NCBI RefSeq assembly: GCF_900172375.1
Contig: NZ_FWFS01000007.1
Location: 1 to 64,000, forward strand
DNA: 64,000 nucleotides
Reading direction: 5' to 3'
DNA from: Aquimixticola soesokkakensis
Lineage (GTDB): Bacteria; Pseudomonadota; Alphaproteobacteria; Rhodobacterales; Rhodobacteraceae
Shown piece by piece: positions 7,906 to 17,753 of this stretch (position 1 is the stretch's first letter; each line of letters begins with the position of its first letter). The translations under genes and the position numbers were made by a program. Below the pieces are notes generated by a model, which ran no database searches, was not told the DNA's origin, and saw only the letters and a program-made list of their open reading frames with translations.

Positions 7906-10080
7906 TTGGACGCCCCAGATTATCCGCTGACCGCGCCGACCCCTGACGTGCGCAACCGCCCCAAGCTGGAGGGCGGCAAAGCCTTTGTGCTGAATTCCGA
8001 ATTTGCGCCGGCAGGGGATCAGCCGACCGCAATCAAGGAACTTGTGGGCGGCGTATTGCAGGGCGAACGCGATCAGGTGCTTTTGGGGGCAACGGGCACC
8101 GGCAAGACTTTCACCATGGCGAAAATCATCGAGGAGACCCAGCGCCCCGCGATCATTCTTGCGCCAAACAAGACGCTGGCGGCGCAGCTCTACGGAGAAT
8201 TCAAAGGGTTTTTCCCCGATAACGCCGTTGAGTATTTCGTGTCCTTTTACGACTACTACCAGCCCGAGGCCTATGTCGCGCGCTCGGATACGTTCATCGA
8301 AAAAGAAAGCCAGATCAACGACCAGATCGACCGGATGCGCCATGCGGCGACGCGCGCTTTGCTGGAGCGCGATGATGTGATCATCGTTGCATCGGTGTCG
8401 TGTATCTACGGGATCGGGAGCGTCGAAACCTACGGGGCGATGACGCAGGACCTGAAGGTTGGTGAAAATTATGATCAGCGTCAGGTCATCGGTGACCTGA
8501 TTGCCCAGCAATACAAGCGCAACGATGCCGCCTTCCAGCGGGGCACGTTTCGGGTGCGCGGCGATAGCGTCGAAGTTTGGCCCGCCCACCTGGATGATGC
8601 GGCATGGCGGTTGTCGTTCTTTGGCGAGGAACTGGAGGGAATCGTTGAGTTCGACCCGCTGACAGGGGCCAAATCCGGCGCGATGGACCATGTGCGGGTC
8701 TATGCGAATTCGCACTATGTCACCCCCAAACCGGCGATGCGCACCGCCTTGCAAGGCATCAAGAAAGAGCTGCGCGTGCGGTTGGATCAACTCACAAACG
8801 AGGGGAAACTGCTTGAGGCGCAGCGGCTCGAACAGCGCACGAATTTTGACATCGAGATGTTGGAAGCGACCGGGGTGTGCAACGGAATCGAGAATTATTC
8901 GCGCTATCTCACAGGGCGCGCGCCCGGCGAGCCGCCGCCCACTTTGTTCGAGTTTATCCCCGATAATGCCATTGTTTTTGCGGATGAATCCCATGTTTCC
9001 GTGCCCCAGATCGGCGGCATGTACAAAGGAGACTTCCGGCGCAAGATGACCTTGGCCGAACACGGGTTCCGCTTGCCATCCTGTATGGACAACCGACCGC
9101 TCAAATTCGAGGAATGGGATGCGATGCGCCCGCAGTCGGTATTCGTGTCCGCCACCCCCGCCGCTTGGGAACTGGAACAGACCGGCGGTGTGTTCACCGA
9201 GCAGATCATCCGTCCTACCGGCCTGCTGGATCCGGTGATCGAGATCCGTCCCGTCGATACGCAGGTCGATGACCTGATCGACGAAGCGCGGCGGGTGATC
9301 GACAACGGAATGCGGGTTCTGTGCACTACGCTGACCAAACGCATGGCCGAGGATTTGACCGAATACATGCATGAGCAGGGCATCAAAGTGCGCTACATGC
9401 ATTCCGATATCGACACGATCGAGCGGATCGAAATCCTGCGCGACCTGCGGCTTGGCGCTTTTGACGTGCTGATCGGGATCAACCTGTTGCGCGAGGGGCT
9501 CGATATTCCCGAATGCGGGCTGGTGGCGATTCTGGATGCCGACAAAGAGGGCTTTTTGCGCTCGGAAACCTCGCTGATCCAGACCATCGGGCGCGCGGCG
9601 CGCAATGCCGACGGGCGGGTGATCCTGTATGCCGACAAGATCACCGGCTCGATGGAGCGGGCGATGGGCGAAACCGAACGCCGCCGCGAACGCCAGATGG
9701 CCTACAACCTTGAGCATGGCATCACGCCGCAGACGGTCAAAAAGAACGTCGAGGATGTGCTGGCCGGCCTCTACAAGGGCGATGTGGACATGAACCGCGT
9801 CACCGCAACGATCGACGCGCCACTTGCGGGGGGAAATTTGGCGGCGGTTTTGGAGGGCATGCGGGCCGATATGCGCAAAGCCGCCGAAAACCTGGAGTTC
9901 GAGGAAGCGGCGCGACTGCGCGACGAGGTCAAGCGCCTCGAAGCGGTCGAGCTGGCCATTGCGGACGACCCGATGGCGCGTCAGTCGGCGGTCGAAGCGG
10001 CGTCAAGCGCGCGCGGGCGCTCGACGGGCGGCAAAGGCGGCACGCGCAGCTATCGCGGACAGGCCAAAAAGAAGTTCTAG
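7906..10080 (+). CDS. uvrB: Excinuclease ABC subunit UvrB
   Basis: UvrB is the DNA-helicase-like damage-verification subunit of nucleotide excision repair, loaded by UvrA and then recruiting UvrC. Landmarks are the Walker A motif GATGTGKT near residue 65, the damage-clamping beta-hairpin region ([11 protein letters not shown]), helicase motifs including GRAARN, and a C-terminal UVR motif for UvrC contact ([15 protein letters not shown]). I place the start at TTG 7906 because AAGGAG (7894-7899) sits six bases upstream and the family's conserved sequence begins soon after. ATG codons at 7825, 7849 and 7858 would add residues unlike other UvrBs and lack a good ribosome site. Length is 724 aa from this start. 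Confidence 0.96.
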   Translation: MDAPDYPLTAPTPDVRNRPKLEGGKAFVLNSEFAPAGDQPTAIKELVGGVLQGERDQVLLGATGTGKTFTMAKIIEETQRPAIILAPNKTLAAQLYGEFKGFFPDNAVEYFVSFYDYYQPEAYVARSDTFIEKESQINDQIDRMRHAATRALLERDDVIIVASVSCIYGIGSVETYGAMTQDLKVGENYDQRQVIGDLIAQQYKRNDAAFQRGTFRVRGDSVEVWPAHLDDAAWRLSFFGEELEGIVEFDPLTGAKSGAMDHVRVYANSHYVTPKPAMRTALQGIKKELRVRLDQLTNEGKLLEAQRLEQRTNFDIEMLEATGVCNGIENYSRYLTGRAPGEPPPTLFEFIPDNAIVFADESHVSVPQIGGMYKGDFRRKMTLAEHGFRLPSCMDNRPLKFEEWDAMRPQSVFVSATPAAWELEQTGGVFTEQIIRPTGLLDPVIEIRPVDTQVDDLIDEARRVIDNGMRVLCTTLTKRMAEDLTEYMHEQGIKVRYMHSDIDTIERIEILRDLRLGAFDVLIGINLLREGLDIPECGLVAILDADKEGFLRSETSLIQTIGRAARNADGRVILYADKITGSMERAMGETERRRERQMAYNLEHGITPQTVKKNVEDVLAGLYKGDVDMNRVTATIDAPLAGGNLAAVLEGMRADMRKAAENLEFEEAARLRDEVKRLEAVELAIADDPMARQSAVEAASSARGRSTGGKGGTRSYRGQAKKKF

Positions 10081-10116
10081 GCCGGCTGAGCGTTCCTGCT
10101 TTGGGGCGTGCGGGGG

Positions 10117-10713
10117 TCAGAGGCCTTTGCGCGCCCGCAGGGCGGCGGAAATCGTGCCCTCGTCGAGATAGTCCAATTCGCCGCCCACGGGCACCCCTTG
10201 GGCGAGGGAGGTGAGGGTGCACAGGCCGCCCAACTCGTCGGCGATGTAATGCGCGGTGGTTTGGCCGTCCACCGTCGCCCCGAGCGCAAGGATGACCTCG
10301 CGCACACCCTCGTCGCGGACCCGCGCTTTGAGTTGGGGGATACGCAGCTCATCGGGGCCGATGGCATCCAGCGCCGAGAGGGTGCCGCCCAGCACATGGT
10401 AGCGCCCGCCAAACACCTGCGCGCGCTCCATCGCCCAAAGATCGGCCACATCCTCGACCACGCAAATCTCGCCCGTTGCCCGTTTGTCCGAGGCGCAAAT
10501 GTCGCAGATTTCCGCGGTGCCGATATTCCCGCAGGTCACGCAATCGCGGGCGCGCGTCGCCACTTCGGCCATGGCCGTGGCCAGCGGCACCATCACGCGG
10601 CTGCGCTTTTTAAGCAGATGCAACACCGCGCGCCGCGCTGAACGCGGGCCCAAGCCGGGCAGCTTGGCCATCAGCGCGATGAGCGCCTCGATCTCGCGGG
10701 CGGCGTCGTTCAC
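10117..10713 (-). CDS. recR: Recombination mediator RecR
   Basis: RecR works with RecF/RecO to load RecA onto gapped DNA. The 198-residue length is standard. It shows the helix-hairpin-helix ([20 protein letters not shown]), the four-cysteine zinc finger ([16 protein letters not shown]) and a Toprim domain ([15 protein letters not shown] onward). The start is GTG 10713 ([15 protein letters not shown]), which matches the family N-terminus; the frame stays open upstream but without homologous sequence. It follows ybaB by 7 bp in a dnaX-ybaB-recR operon, the arrangement conserved in many proteobacteria. Confidence 0.95.
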   Translation of the reverse strand: MNDAAREIEALIALMAKLPGLGPRSARRAVLHLLKKRSRVMVPLATAMAEVATRARDCVTCGNIGTAEICDICASDKRATGEICVVEDVADLWAMERAQVFGGRYHVLGGTLSALDAIGPDELRIPQLKARVRDEGVREVILALGATVDGQTTAHYIADELGGLCTLTSLAQGVPVGGELDYLDEGTISAALRARKGL

Positions 10714-10720
10714 GCGCGCC

Positions 10721-11065
10721 TCAGAACGGCATCTTGAAATCGGCGGGCAGGCCGAGGCCTTGGGTGATTTCTTCCATTTCGCGCTGTGAACGTTCCTGTG
10801 CGCGGGCCTGCGCATCCTTGATGGCCGCCAGGATCAGGTCTTCGACCACCTCTTTTTCGGTGGGCTGGAAGATCGAGGGATCGATGTCGAGGCCGGTCAG
10901 CACGCCCTTGGCGGTGGCTGTCGCCTTGACCAATCCGGCACCGCTTTCGCCGACAACGGTGATCGTGTCGAGCCGCTCTTGCAGCTCGCCCACTTTGCCT
11001 TGCATCTCTTGTGCGGCTTTCATCATCTTGGCCATATCGCCCAGACCGCCCAAACCTTTTAGCAT
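10721..11065 (-). CDS. ybaB: YbaB/EbfC nucleoid-associated protein
   Basis: A 114-residue YbaB/EbfC-family DNA-binding protein. It starts [20 protein letters not shown], with the central [16 protein letters not shown] helix and a Met/Pro-rich C-terminal tail. The family forms tweezer-shaped dimers that bind DNA non-specifically or at short palindromes. It lies between dnaX (3 bp upstream) and recR, a nearly universal gene order. Confidence 0.95.
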   Translation of the reverse strand: MLKGLGGLGDMAKMMKAAQEMQGKVGELQERLDTITVVGESGAGLVKATATAKGVLTGLDIDPSIFQPTEKEVVEDLILAAIKDAQARAQERSQREMEEITQGLGLPADFKMPF

Positions 11066-11068
11066 GTT

Positions 11069-12826
11069 TTAATCCTCTTCAAACGGGTCCCATTCGTCCT
11101 CGACCTCAGGCAGCGCCTCGACGGCGGCCTCCTGAGCAAGGGCTTGCGGGGTTTTGATGTTGGTAATCTTCGCGCCCGGAAAGGCTTCGAATACCGCGTT
11201 GACCAGCGGGTGCGCGCGCACCTCGGCCTCACGCGCCAGTTTTTCTTCGGCGCGGATTTCGGCCATGGTCGGCGCGCCACCGGTGTTGACAAGCGTCACT
11301 GTCCAGCTTGCGCCCGTGTAGCTTACCAGCCGCGATTTCAACCGGCCGGGAAGATCGCCGGGCGCGCCGGGTTTCATCACGAACTCAAGGCGTCCGGGCG
11401 TGTATTTCGCCACGCTGACGTAGGTTTCCACCTCGAACAAGAGCACGGCGTCGCGGTGCAGGCGGATCAGTTCGACCACATCGTCAAAGCCTGCGTAGCG
11501 GGCCAGCTGTTCTTCGGGCGCTTGGGCCAGGGCGGTCGCCGCACCCGAGGCCATGACCGCGCCATGGGTGACCTGCGGGCCGGAGGCCATGTTGCCCTGT
11601 GCGTTCAAACTGCTGCCCGCTGCGCCCGCATATGCGCCGCCGCCCGAGGGCGGGCGCGGGGGCGGGCTTTCGGCGTTCAGCCGTTTTACCAGATCTTCGG
11701 GGGCGGGCAGGTCGGCCACATGGGTAAGGCGGATCACGGCCATTTCCGCCGCCATCATCGCATTGGGCGCGGCGGCGACTTCTTCGAGGGCTTTCAACAA
11801 CATCTGCCACAGGCGGGTGAGCACCCGCATCGCAATCGCATCGGCCATGGCTTTGCCCCGGTCGCGCTCGTCGGGGCTGATGGTGGGATCATCCAGACTT
11901 TCGGGGGTCACTTTGATCACCGACACCCAATGGGTGATTTCCGCCAGATCGCGCAGGACCGCCATCGGGTCGGCCCCGTCGGCATATTGGCGGCTGAGTT
12001 CGGTCAGCGCCCCCGCTGCATCGCCGCGCAACACCAGATCAAAGAGGTCCAGAACCCGCCCGCGATCCGCAAGGCCAAGCATGGCGCGCACCTGATCGAC
12101 CGTGGTTTCCCCCGCGCCGTGACTGATCGCCTGATCCAGCAGCGAGGTCGCATCGCGCGCCGACCCTTCGGCGGCGCGGGTGATCAGCGCCAGCGCGTCA
12201 TCGGTGATGTCGCCGCCCTCGCTGCTGGCAATCTTGCGCAGCAGGGCCATCATCACCTCGGGTTCGATCCGGCGCAAATCGAACCGCTGGCAGCGCGACA
12301 GGACCGTGACCGGAACCTTGCGGATTTCGGTCGTGGCAAAGATGAATTTGACGTGTTCCGGTGGTTCCTCCAGCGTTTTGAGCAGCGCGTTGAAGGCGCT
12401 GGTCGAGAGCATGTGAACCTCATCGATGATGTAGATTTTATAGCGGGCGGATGCGGCGCGATAGTGAACGGAATCAATGATTTCACGGATGTCGCCCACC
12501 CCCGTGCGCGAGGCGGCGTCCATTTCCATCACATCGACATGACGGCCCTCGGAAATCGCCGCGCAATGCTCGCAGGTCCCGCAGGGTTCGGTCGTCGGCC
12601 CCCCCGTGCCATCCGCACCAACGCAGTTCATGCCTTTGGCGATGATGCGCGCGGTGGTGGTTTTGCCGGTGCCGCGAATGCCCGTCATGATGAAGGCCTG
12701 TGCGATCCGGTCGGCGGCAAAAGCATTTTTGAGGGTGCGCACCATCGCATCCTGCCCGACGAGATCGGCGAAGGTTTCAGGGCGGTACTTGCGCGCAAGA
12801 ACCTTGTAATCCGCTTGGCTGCTCAT
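11069..12826 (-). CDS. dnaX: DNA polymerase III subunits gamma/tau
   Basis: The clamp-loader ATPase of the replicative polymerase. It shows Walker A GIRGTGKTTTAR near residue 50, the zinc-binding cysteines (EPCGTCEHC), Walker B/DExx (IIDEVHMLS) and the SRC motif region (VTVLSRCQRFDLR). A Pro/Gly/Ala-rich linker (about residues 400-450) leads to the tau-type C-terminal domain. The start is ATG 12826, preceded by GGGAGA five bases upstream; an in-frame ATG at 12850 is less likely. 585 aa. The last codons are acidic (EVEDEWDPFEED). First gene of the dnaX-ybaB-recR operon. Confidence 0.96.
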   Translation of the reverse strand: MSSQADYKVLARKYRPETFADLVGQDAMVRTLKNAFAADRIAQAFIMTGIRGTGKTTTARIIAKGMNCVGADGTGGPTTEPCGTCEHCAAISEGRHVDVMEMDAASRTGVGDIREIIDSVHYRAASARYKIYIIDEVHMLSTSAFNALLKTLEEPPEHVKFIFATTEIRKVPVTVLSRCQRFDLRRIEPEVMMALLRKIASSEGGDITDDALALITRAAEGSARDATSLLDQAISHGAGETTVDQVRAMLGLADRGRVLDLFDLVLRGDAAGALTELSRQYADGADPMAVLRDLAEITHWVSVIKVTPESLDDPTISPDERDRGKAMADAIAMRVLTRLWQMLLKALEEVAAAPNAMMAAEMAVIRLTHVADLPAPEDLVKRLNAESPPPRPPSGGGAYAGAAGSSLNAQGNMASGPQVTHGAVMASGAATALAQAPEEQLARYAGFDDVVELIRLHRDAVLLFEVETYVSVAKYTPGRLEFVMKPGAPGDLPGRLKSRLVSYTGASWTVTLVNTGGAPTMAEIRAEEKLAREAEVRAHPLVNAVFEAFPGAKITNIKTPQALAQEAAVEALPEVEDEWDPFEED

Positions 12827-12902
12827 CGTCGTCTCCCGTGGTGTCGCCATAAACTAAGGGCGCGCGCGTGGCCCTGCAACCACCCAAGCGCGGCGCTGCG
12901 GG

Positions 12903-13949
12903 TTATTCGCCGCGCTTGCCGCGCTTGGCTTTCATCGCGGATTTATAGGTTTTGGAAAACTTGCGCCCGCGCTGGCGGGTTTCCGCGATGGTTTCCGAAT
13001 TGGCCGCATCTTCGGCCTTGAGCTTGCGCCAGCGCTCCAGACGTTCGGCGTTCAGACGGCCCGCCCGAACAGCTGCCTGCACCGCACAACCCGGTTCGGT
13101 CTGGTGTTTACAGTCGGAAAATTTGCAGTCGGTTTCCAGATCGGTGATGTCCTCGAACAGCGTGGCGATGCCCGCCGCCGTATCCACCAGCGCCAGTTCG
13201 CGCATGCCAGGGGTGTCGATCAGCCAGCCGCCCGCGTGCATCCGGTGCATCGAGCGCGCGGTGGTGGTGTGACGCCCTTTGGCGTCGTCCTCGCGGATGT
13301 CGCCCGTCGCCAGATCGGCCCCCGACAGCCGCTTGCCGATGGTCGATTTTCCGACACCGGAACTGCCCACCAGCGCAATCGTCTGGCCCGTCCCGCACCA
13401 GTGTTCGAGCCGCGCGATATCGTCCAGATCTTTGGCGTTGATCGCGATTGCCTCGACGCGGGGGGAAATTGCCTCGGCGCGTGCAAGATACTCGGCCGGG
13501 GTGCCAAGCGCCTTGTCGGCTTTGGTCAGGATCACCACGGGGGTTGTTTCGGCCTCGATGGCCAAGGCCACGTAGCGTTCCAGCCGCGCCTCGTTGAAAT
13601 CGGCATTGCAGGAGGTGGTGATGAACAGCGTGTCGATGTTGGCGGCGATCAACTGCGCGGCGGCGGTCGCCCCGGCGGCGCGGCGGCGAATCACGGAGCG
13701 GCGCTCCAGCACGCGCGCCAGGCGGCCAGCGTCCATGTCGCCAAGGGCAAAGTCGCCCACGGCCAGATCGGTCGCCACCATGTCGCCTGATAATGCCATT
13801 TCGACCACGTCAAGCGCGGGCGTCAGGGCCATGACACGGTTGCGCCGCACCTCCGACAGGCGCAGCGGCACAAGGCCTGCCTCCTCGGGCGTGATCTGAT
13901 CGGCAAAAGTGTCGGACCACCCCAAAAGGGTGACGTCAGGGTCATTCAT
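12903..13949 (-). CDS. rsgA: Ribosome small-subunit-dependent GTPase RsgA
   Basis: RsgA (YjeQ) is a circularly permuted GTPase that checks late 30S maturation. The permuted order is visible: the G4-like TKAD precedes Walker A (GSSGVGKSTIGKRL), followed by DTPGMREL. The C-terminal zinc motif is CKFSDCKHQTEPGC, with a very basic tail (RQRGRKFSKTYKSAMKAKRG). The start ATG 13949 (MNDPDVTLLGW) fits the family's N-terminal OB-fold. 348 aa. It stands alone upstream of the dnaX operon. Confidence 0.94.
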   Translation of the reverse strand: MNDPDVTLLGWSDTFADQITPEEAGLVPLRLSEVRRNRVMALTPALDVVEMALSGDMVATDLAVGDFALGDMDAGRLARVLERRSVIRRRAAGATAAAQLIAANIDTLFITTSCNADFNEARLERYVALAIEAETTPVVILTKADKALGTPAEYLARAEAISPRVEAIAINAKDLDDIARLEHWCGTGQTIALVGSSGVGKSTIGKRLSGADLATGDIREDDAKGRHTTTARSMHRMHAGGWLIDTPGMRELALVDTAAGIATLFEDITDLETDCKFSDCKHQTEPGCAVQAAVRAGRLNAERLERWRKLKAEDAANSETIAETRQRGRKFSKTYKSAMKAKRGKRGE

Positions 13950-14166
13950 GAGTGCATTCCGTTGGGCGCACGGGTGCGCAGGCGCTTGGGCGCAGTCTAC
14001 GCGGGTTTGACGCGCCAAACGAGGGCTAAATCGAGTGGGCGAAGGGGACACGTCCGGGGAGGAGGAATAGGGATGCCTTGGCGCGCGCGTTTAGCGCTGC
14101 GATGCCGATCACGCACCCTGTAGAAACGCACCCGGCTGCGCGCAGGCCGGATGCCAAAGGCGAAAA

Positions 14167-14266
14167 GGTGAGAGGCTGGACAACGACCCAAGCGGGGCTC
14201 GTTACGGCTGCTTCCTTCCGGACCTGACCGGGTTGGCGAGGCGCTCGCCCGCGCCAACCTCTCACC
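14167..14266 (-). ncRNA. ffs: Signal recognition particle RNA (4.5S type)
   Basis: On the minus strand the conserved SRP domain IV loop is exact: GGTCAGGTCCGGAAGGAAGC followed by AGCCGTAACGA. The ends pair (GGTGAGAGG... with ...CCTCTCACC), giving the roughly 100-nt rod typical of the small bacterial SRP RNA. It binds Ffh for co-translational membrane targeting. It lies alone between rsgA and the nucleotidase gene. Confidence 0.95.
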
Positions 14267-14316
14267 GCCCCACTTAAGGAAGGCGGATTATAAAAGCAAG
14301 GGGGAGGGGCGCTATT

Positions 14317-14386
14317 CCTTTGGGCCAGAATCCTTTGGGCCAGAATCCTTTGGGCCAGAATCCTTTGGGCCAGAATCCTTTGGGCC
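14317..14386. repeat. 15-bp tandem repeat, about five copies
   Basis: The unit CCTTTGGGCCAGAAT is repeated at 14317, 14332, 14347, 14362 and 14377 (the last is partial, ending TTTGGGCC). The copies are identical. It is intergenic, between the SRP RNA and the terminator of the nucleotidase gene. The perfect identity suggests recent expansion and likely copy-number variation between strains. Confidence 0.95.
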
Positions 14387-14400
14387 GGTGACCCTGCAAG

Positions 14401-14432
14401 GACCAAAGCGGGGGTTGCCGCCCGCTTTGGTC
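14401..14432 (-). terminator. Hairpin downstream of the nucleotidase gene
   Basis: GACCAAAGCGGG and CCCGCTTTGGTC form a perfect 12-bp stem with a short loop, 13 bp beyond the stop codon at 14446. There is no T-run, so it may be a weak or Rho-assisted terminator or an mRNA 3'-end stabiliser. Confidence 0.6.
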
Positions 14433-14445
14433 GGCTCGCAGCGGC

Positions 14446-16422
14446 TCAGAGAGCGATGCGGAACCGCGCAAACCCATCCGATCCTGCGCCCTCTTGGGTG
14501 ATGTCGAGTGCGGTCATCGCCGCAACGTAATCGGCGGCTTTGGGGCCGGTTTCGAACAGGACCGTGGTGTCGGGCATCGCCACAAAGGACCAGTTGTTAT
14601 TGGCCTTGGGGTCGACGGTGCCCTGATCCACAATGTATCGTACAACGATATCGCGATTGGTGTCGGGTCCTTCAAAAACAATGGTCGAACCATCGGCGCC
14701 GGGAAAGGTGCCACCGCCTCCGGCGCGGTAATTATTGGTGGCGACGATAAATTCCATGTCATCGGTGACCGGCGCGCCCGCATAGGTCAGATCCACGATG
14801 CGATTGGCTTGTGCGTTGATAACACCGCCATCCCTGTCGAACATCAGCGGCTGGCTGAGGTCGATTTTATAGCTGACCCCGTCGATCACGTCGAAATTAT
14901 ACGAGGGAAATTCGGCATTGAGCAGCATCTCGTCCGTGCTGCCCTGCGGGATCTGATTGAACATGCCAGCGGAGCGCTCCAGCCAACCTTTCAACTGTGC
15001 TCCGTTGATTTTTACAGCGCGGATCGTGTTGGGGTAGAGGTAGAGATCGGCCACGTTTTTGATGGCGACATCCCCAACGGGTACATCGGTGTAATAGTCC
15101 GGCCCCGCGCGCCCTCCCGCCTTGAACGGCGCCGCCGCAGAAAGCAGGGGCAGGGCCTCGAATTCGGTGCCCTTCATCATCTGCGCCATATACCACATCT
15201 GGGCATTGGACACGATCTGGACCGAAGGGTCGTCGGCCACCAGCGCGAAATAGCTGTGCAGCGGGGCGGCCGTTTTGCCAACAGCGCGCCGCACATAGTC
15301 CAACGTCTGGCTGTGGATGTCAGCGACCGAGGCTTCGACGCGGGCGTTGCTTTCAACGAGGGGCGTGACCGTGCGGTCCTCGCCGCGCTCAAAGATGGGG
15401 CGCGTTTGCACGCTGGTGGTGACAATACGCCACGCACCCGCCTCGCGTTCGAGCATCAGGTCGATGACCCCCAGATGCGAGCCCCAAAATCCGCCCATCA
15501 CCGTCGGTTTGCCGTGCACGGTGCCACTGGCGGCATCGACGGCGGCCATATCCGCGAAAGCGGGCGAGGGAAACACGAGGTGCGAGTGGCCGGTCATCAG
15601 CGCGTCAATGCCCGCCACGCCGGCCAGCGGGACGGAGGCATTTTCCATCAGATCGGTGTGATTGGCCGCGCCGATCCCCGAGTGCGAGAGGGCGAAAATA
15701 ATGTCCGCCCCTTCTTCGCGCATCTGCGGGACATAGGCCTGCGCGGTGTCAACGATATCGCGCACGGTGACCGCGCCTTCAAGGTGCTTGCGGTCCCATG
15801 TCATGATCTGGGGCGGGACGAAGCCAATAAATCCTACTTTGATTTTCTGCGGCTGGCCCGCGCCATCCATCACCGTTTTCTCGAGAATGATATAGGGCTT
15901 TACCAAGGTGACATCGTCGCGGGCTGTCGCGCCCTGTTCTTTGACGACATTCGCTGAAACAACAGGGAATTTTGCCCCTGCAAGCGACTTCATCAGAAAA
16001 TCGAGCCCGTAGTTGAATTCATGGTTTCCAAGCGTCGAGGCATCGAACCCCAATGTGTTCATCGCGGTGATGACGGGGTGCATGTCGCCCTCTTTCATAC
16101 CGCGTTCATAGGCGATGTAGTCGCCCATCGGATTGCCCTGTAGAAAGTCGCCGTTGTCTACCAACATAGAATTCGTGGCTTCGGCGCGGATTTTGTCAAT
16201 ATGGGATGCAGTCCGCGCCAGCCCGACCGTATCGACCGGCTTGTCTGCATAATAGTCGTAGGGAAACACATGGACATGTAGATCGGTTGTCTCCATCACC
16301 CGCAGGTGAACCTGACCAGCGGCCGCATGGGCGGAAAAAGGATGGAGAGCGATCATAGACGCACCTGCGATGGTGCCGGACAGGAACGTGCGGCGGGAGA
16401 AAGAATTGTGATCCTGTGTCAA
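14446..16422 (-). CDS. cpdB: Periplasmic 2',3'-cyclic-nucleotide phosphodiesterase / 3'-nucleotidase
   Basis: It hydrolyses 2',3'-cyclic nucleotides and 3'-nucleotides in the periplasm so that nucleosides and phosphate can be taken up. The N-terminus has a Tat-type signal (SRRTFLSGTIAGASM, cleaved near AHAAA). The metallophosphatase motifs follow: TTDLHVHVFPYD, DNGDFLQGNP, GNHEFNYG and GHSHLVFPSP. The C-terminal 5'-nucleotidase domain holds substrate residues (NNYRAGGGGTFPG). I choose TTG 16422 because AGGAGG lies five bases upstream; the ATG at 16503 has no such site. About 658 aa, the usual CpdB length. Confidence 0.9.
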   Translation of the reverse strand: MTQDHNSFSRRTFLSGTIAGASMIALHPFSAHAAAGQVHLRVMETTDLHVHVFPYDYYADKPVDTVGLARTASHIDKIRAEATNSMLVDNGDFLQGNPMGDYIAYERGMKEGDMHPVITAMNTLGFDASTLGNHEFNYGLDFLMKSLAGAKFPVVSANVVKEQGATARDDVTLVKPYIILEKTVMDGAGQPQKIKVGFIGFVPPQIMTWDRKHLEGAVTVRDIVDTAQAYVPQMREEGADIIFALSHSGIGAANHTDLMENASVPLAGVAGIDALMTGHSHLVFPSPAFADMAAVDAASGTVHGKPTVMGGFWGSHLGVIDLMLEREAGAWRIVTTSVQTRPIFERGEDRTVTPLVESNARVEASVADIHSQTLDYVRRAVGKTAAPLHSYFALVADDPSVQIVSNAQMWYMAQMMKGTEFEALPLLSAAAPFKAGGRAGPDYYTDVPVGDVAIKNVADLYLYPNTIRAVKINGAQLKGWLERSAGMFNQIPQGSTDEMLLNAEFPSYNFDVIDGVSYKIDLSQPLMFDRDGGVINAQANRIVDLTYAGAPVTDDMEFIVATNNYRAGGGGTFPGADGSTIVFEGPDTNRDIVVRYIVDQGTVDPKANNNWSFVAMPDTTVLFETGPKAADYVAAMTALDITQEGAGSDGFARFRIAL

Positions 16423-16745
16423 TTTGACCTCCTGGGGTGACGCGCCTGTCGCGGCGCACGGATTGCTCCAAGAAGGCATGCTGACACGAAGATCGCATGA
16501 CATGTCTCTGTGTTAGGGGAGCTTTCTGTCCGGAGTCACCTTGACTGGGGGAATTTAGCGCGAATTTGAACAACTTTAGGTTGTGTTGCGCGAAAATGTG
16601 ACACAGTTGCAACAGCCTGGCCGCGGCCTGCGCGCGCCCTGATCGCGCTTTGCCCGCGTTGGGGGGATGCTGTGCCTCGTATTGGCGGCCCTGGCGTGGC
16701 AAAACCCTTGCGTCAGGGCGGACAGCAAAGAGAGATTCGGACGAT
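16423..16745. other. Divergent intergenic region cpdB / nudC
   Basis: About 320 bp between two divergent genes, which must hold both promoters. I saw no clear Pho box, operator palindrome or RNA fold. Confidence 0.4.
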
Positions 16746-17711
16746 ATGCGCGATGCGGAACAGGTGACTTTCGGTGGCTCCGGCCTTGAGCGGGCGGCGC
16801 ATTTGCGCAACGACGGGGCGGCTTTGGCGCAGTTGGCGCAGCATCCGCAGGCGGGCTTTGTGCTGGCGTGGCGCGGAAAAATCCTGGTAAACATCGCAGC
16901 GGATAGCATGGTGCATTTGCATTTTGCGCCCGCAACACACCCGCTTGTTGCTGCCACAAAAACACCCCTCTTCTTGGGGCTGTCCGAAGACGAGCGGCCG
17001 CTTTTTGCCGTGGAGTTAACGGGGTTTACCCCGCCGGACGAGGCGCAGGACAGCTTTGACGACACATCCCTCCAGCGCCATCCGGACCTGCCCCCGACTG
17101 CCGGATTTGCCGAATTGCGCAGCATCATGACGCAGCTTAGCCCACGCGAGGCGGAACTGGCGGCCATGACGCGGGCGCTGTTTGAATGGCATCGCAGTCA
17201 CGGGTTTTGCGCGCGCTGCGGCTCTGCCTCGCAGATCAGCGCGGCGGGCTGGCAACGCCAGTGCCCAACTTGCGGCGCGGCGCATTTCCCGCGCACCGAT
17301 CCGGTGGTGATCATGCTGGTGAGCGATGGAAATTCGCTGCTGTTGGGCCGCTCGCCCGGCTGGCCGGAGGGCATGTATTCCCTGCTGGCAGGCTTTATCG
17401 AGCCGGGCGAAACCATGGAGGCGGCTGTGCGGCGCGAGGTCTTCGAGGAGGCCGGCATCCGGGTGGGCGCGGTCAGCTATCTTGCCTCACAGCCTTGGGT
17501 TTTCCCCGCATCCTTGATGTTTGGCTGCGCCGCGCAGGCCCTGACGCGAGAGATCACGATCGACCCGCTGGAACTGGAAGATGCGCGCTGGGTGACGCGC
17601 GAGAAGGCGATGGAAATTGTGGCCGGTGATCACCCTTTGATCAGCCCTCCGCGCAAAGGGGCAATTGCCGCGTTTCTTTTGGAGAGGTGGCTTGCAGATC
17701 GGCTGGATTGA
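16746..17711 (+). CDS. nudC: NAD(+)/NADH diphosphatase (NudC-type Nudix hydrolase)
   Basis: It hydrolyses NADH to NMNH and AMP, and in E. coli NudC also removes NAD caps from RNA. Visible are the four-cysteine zinc site (CARCGSAS ... CPTCGA), a complete Nudix box (GFIEPGETMEAAVRREVFEE then AGI) and the NADH-specific signature SQPWVFPASLM about 17 residues after it. The start is ATG 16746; an open extension upstream is not family-like. 321 aa. It is followed 43 bp later by an SRPBCC gene on the same strand. Confidence 0.93.
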   Translation: MRDAEQVTFGGSGLERAAHLRNDGAALAQLAQHPQAGFVLAWRGKILVNIAADSMVHLHFAPATHPLVAATKTPLFLGLSEDERPLFAVELTGFTPPDEAQDSFDDTSLQRHPDLPPTAGFAELRSIMTQLSPREAELAAMTRALFEWHRSHGFCARCGSASQISAAGWQRQCPTCGAAHFPRTDPVVIMLVSDGNSLLLGRSPGWPEGMYSLLAGFIEPGETMEAAVRREVFEEAGIRVGAVSYLASQPWVFPASLMFGCAAQALTREITIDPLELEDARWVTREKAMEIVAGDHPLISPPRKGAIAAFLLERWLADRLD

Positions 17712-17753
17712 CCCGATAAACGCCTCGCGAGGGCTAAAAGTGGAAGAGTGGTT

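Noticed and set aside
7783-9717. Long minus-strand open frame opposite uvrB
   Set aside because: The sequence is low-complexity His/Arg/Gly/Gln-rich without family motifs and is the shadow of the UvrB frame in GC-rich DNA.
11144-13021. 625-codon plus-strand open frame opposite dnaX
   Set aside because: Shadow of dnaX; it also crosses into rsgA and has no ribosome site or motifs.
14317-14386. CRISPR array
   Set aside because: The repeat units are contiguous without spacers, so this is a simple tandem repeat.
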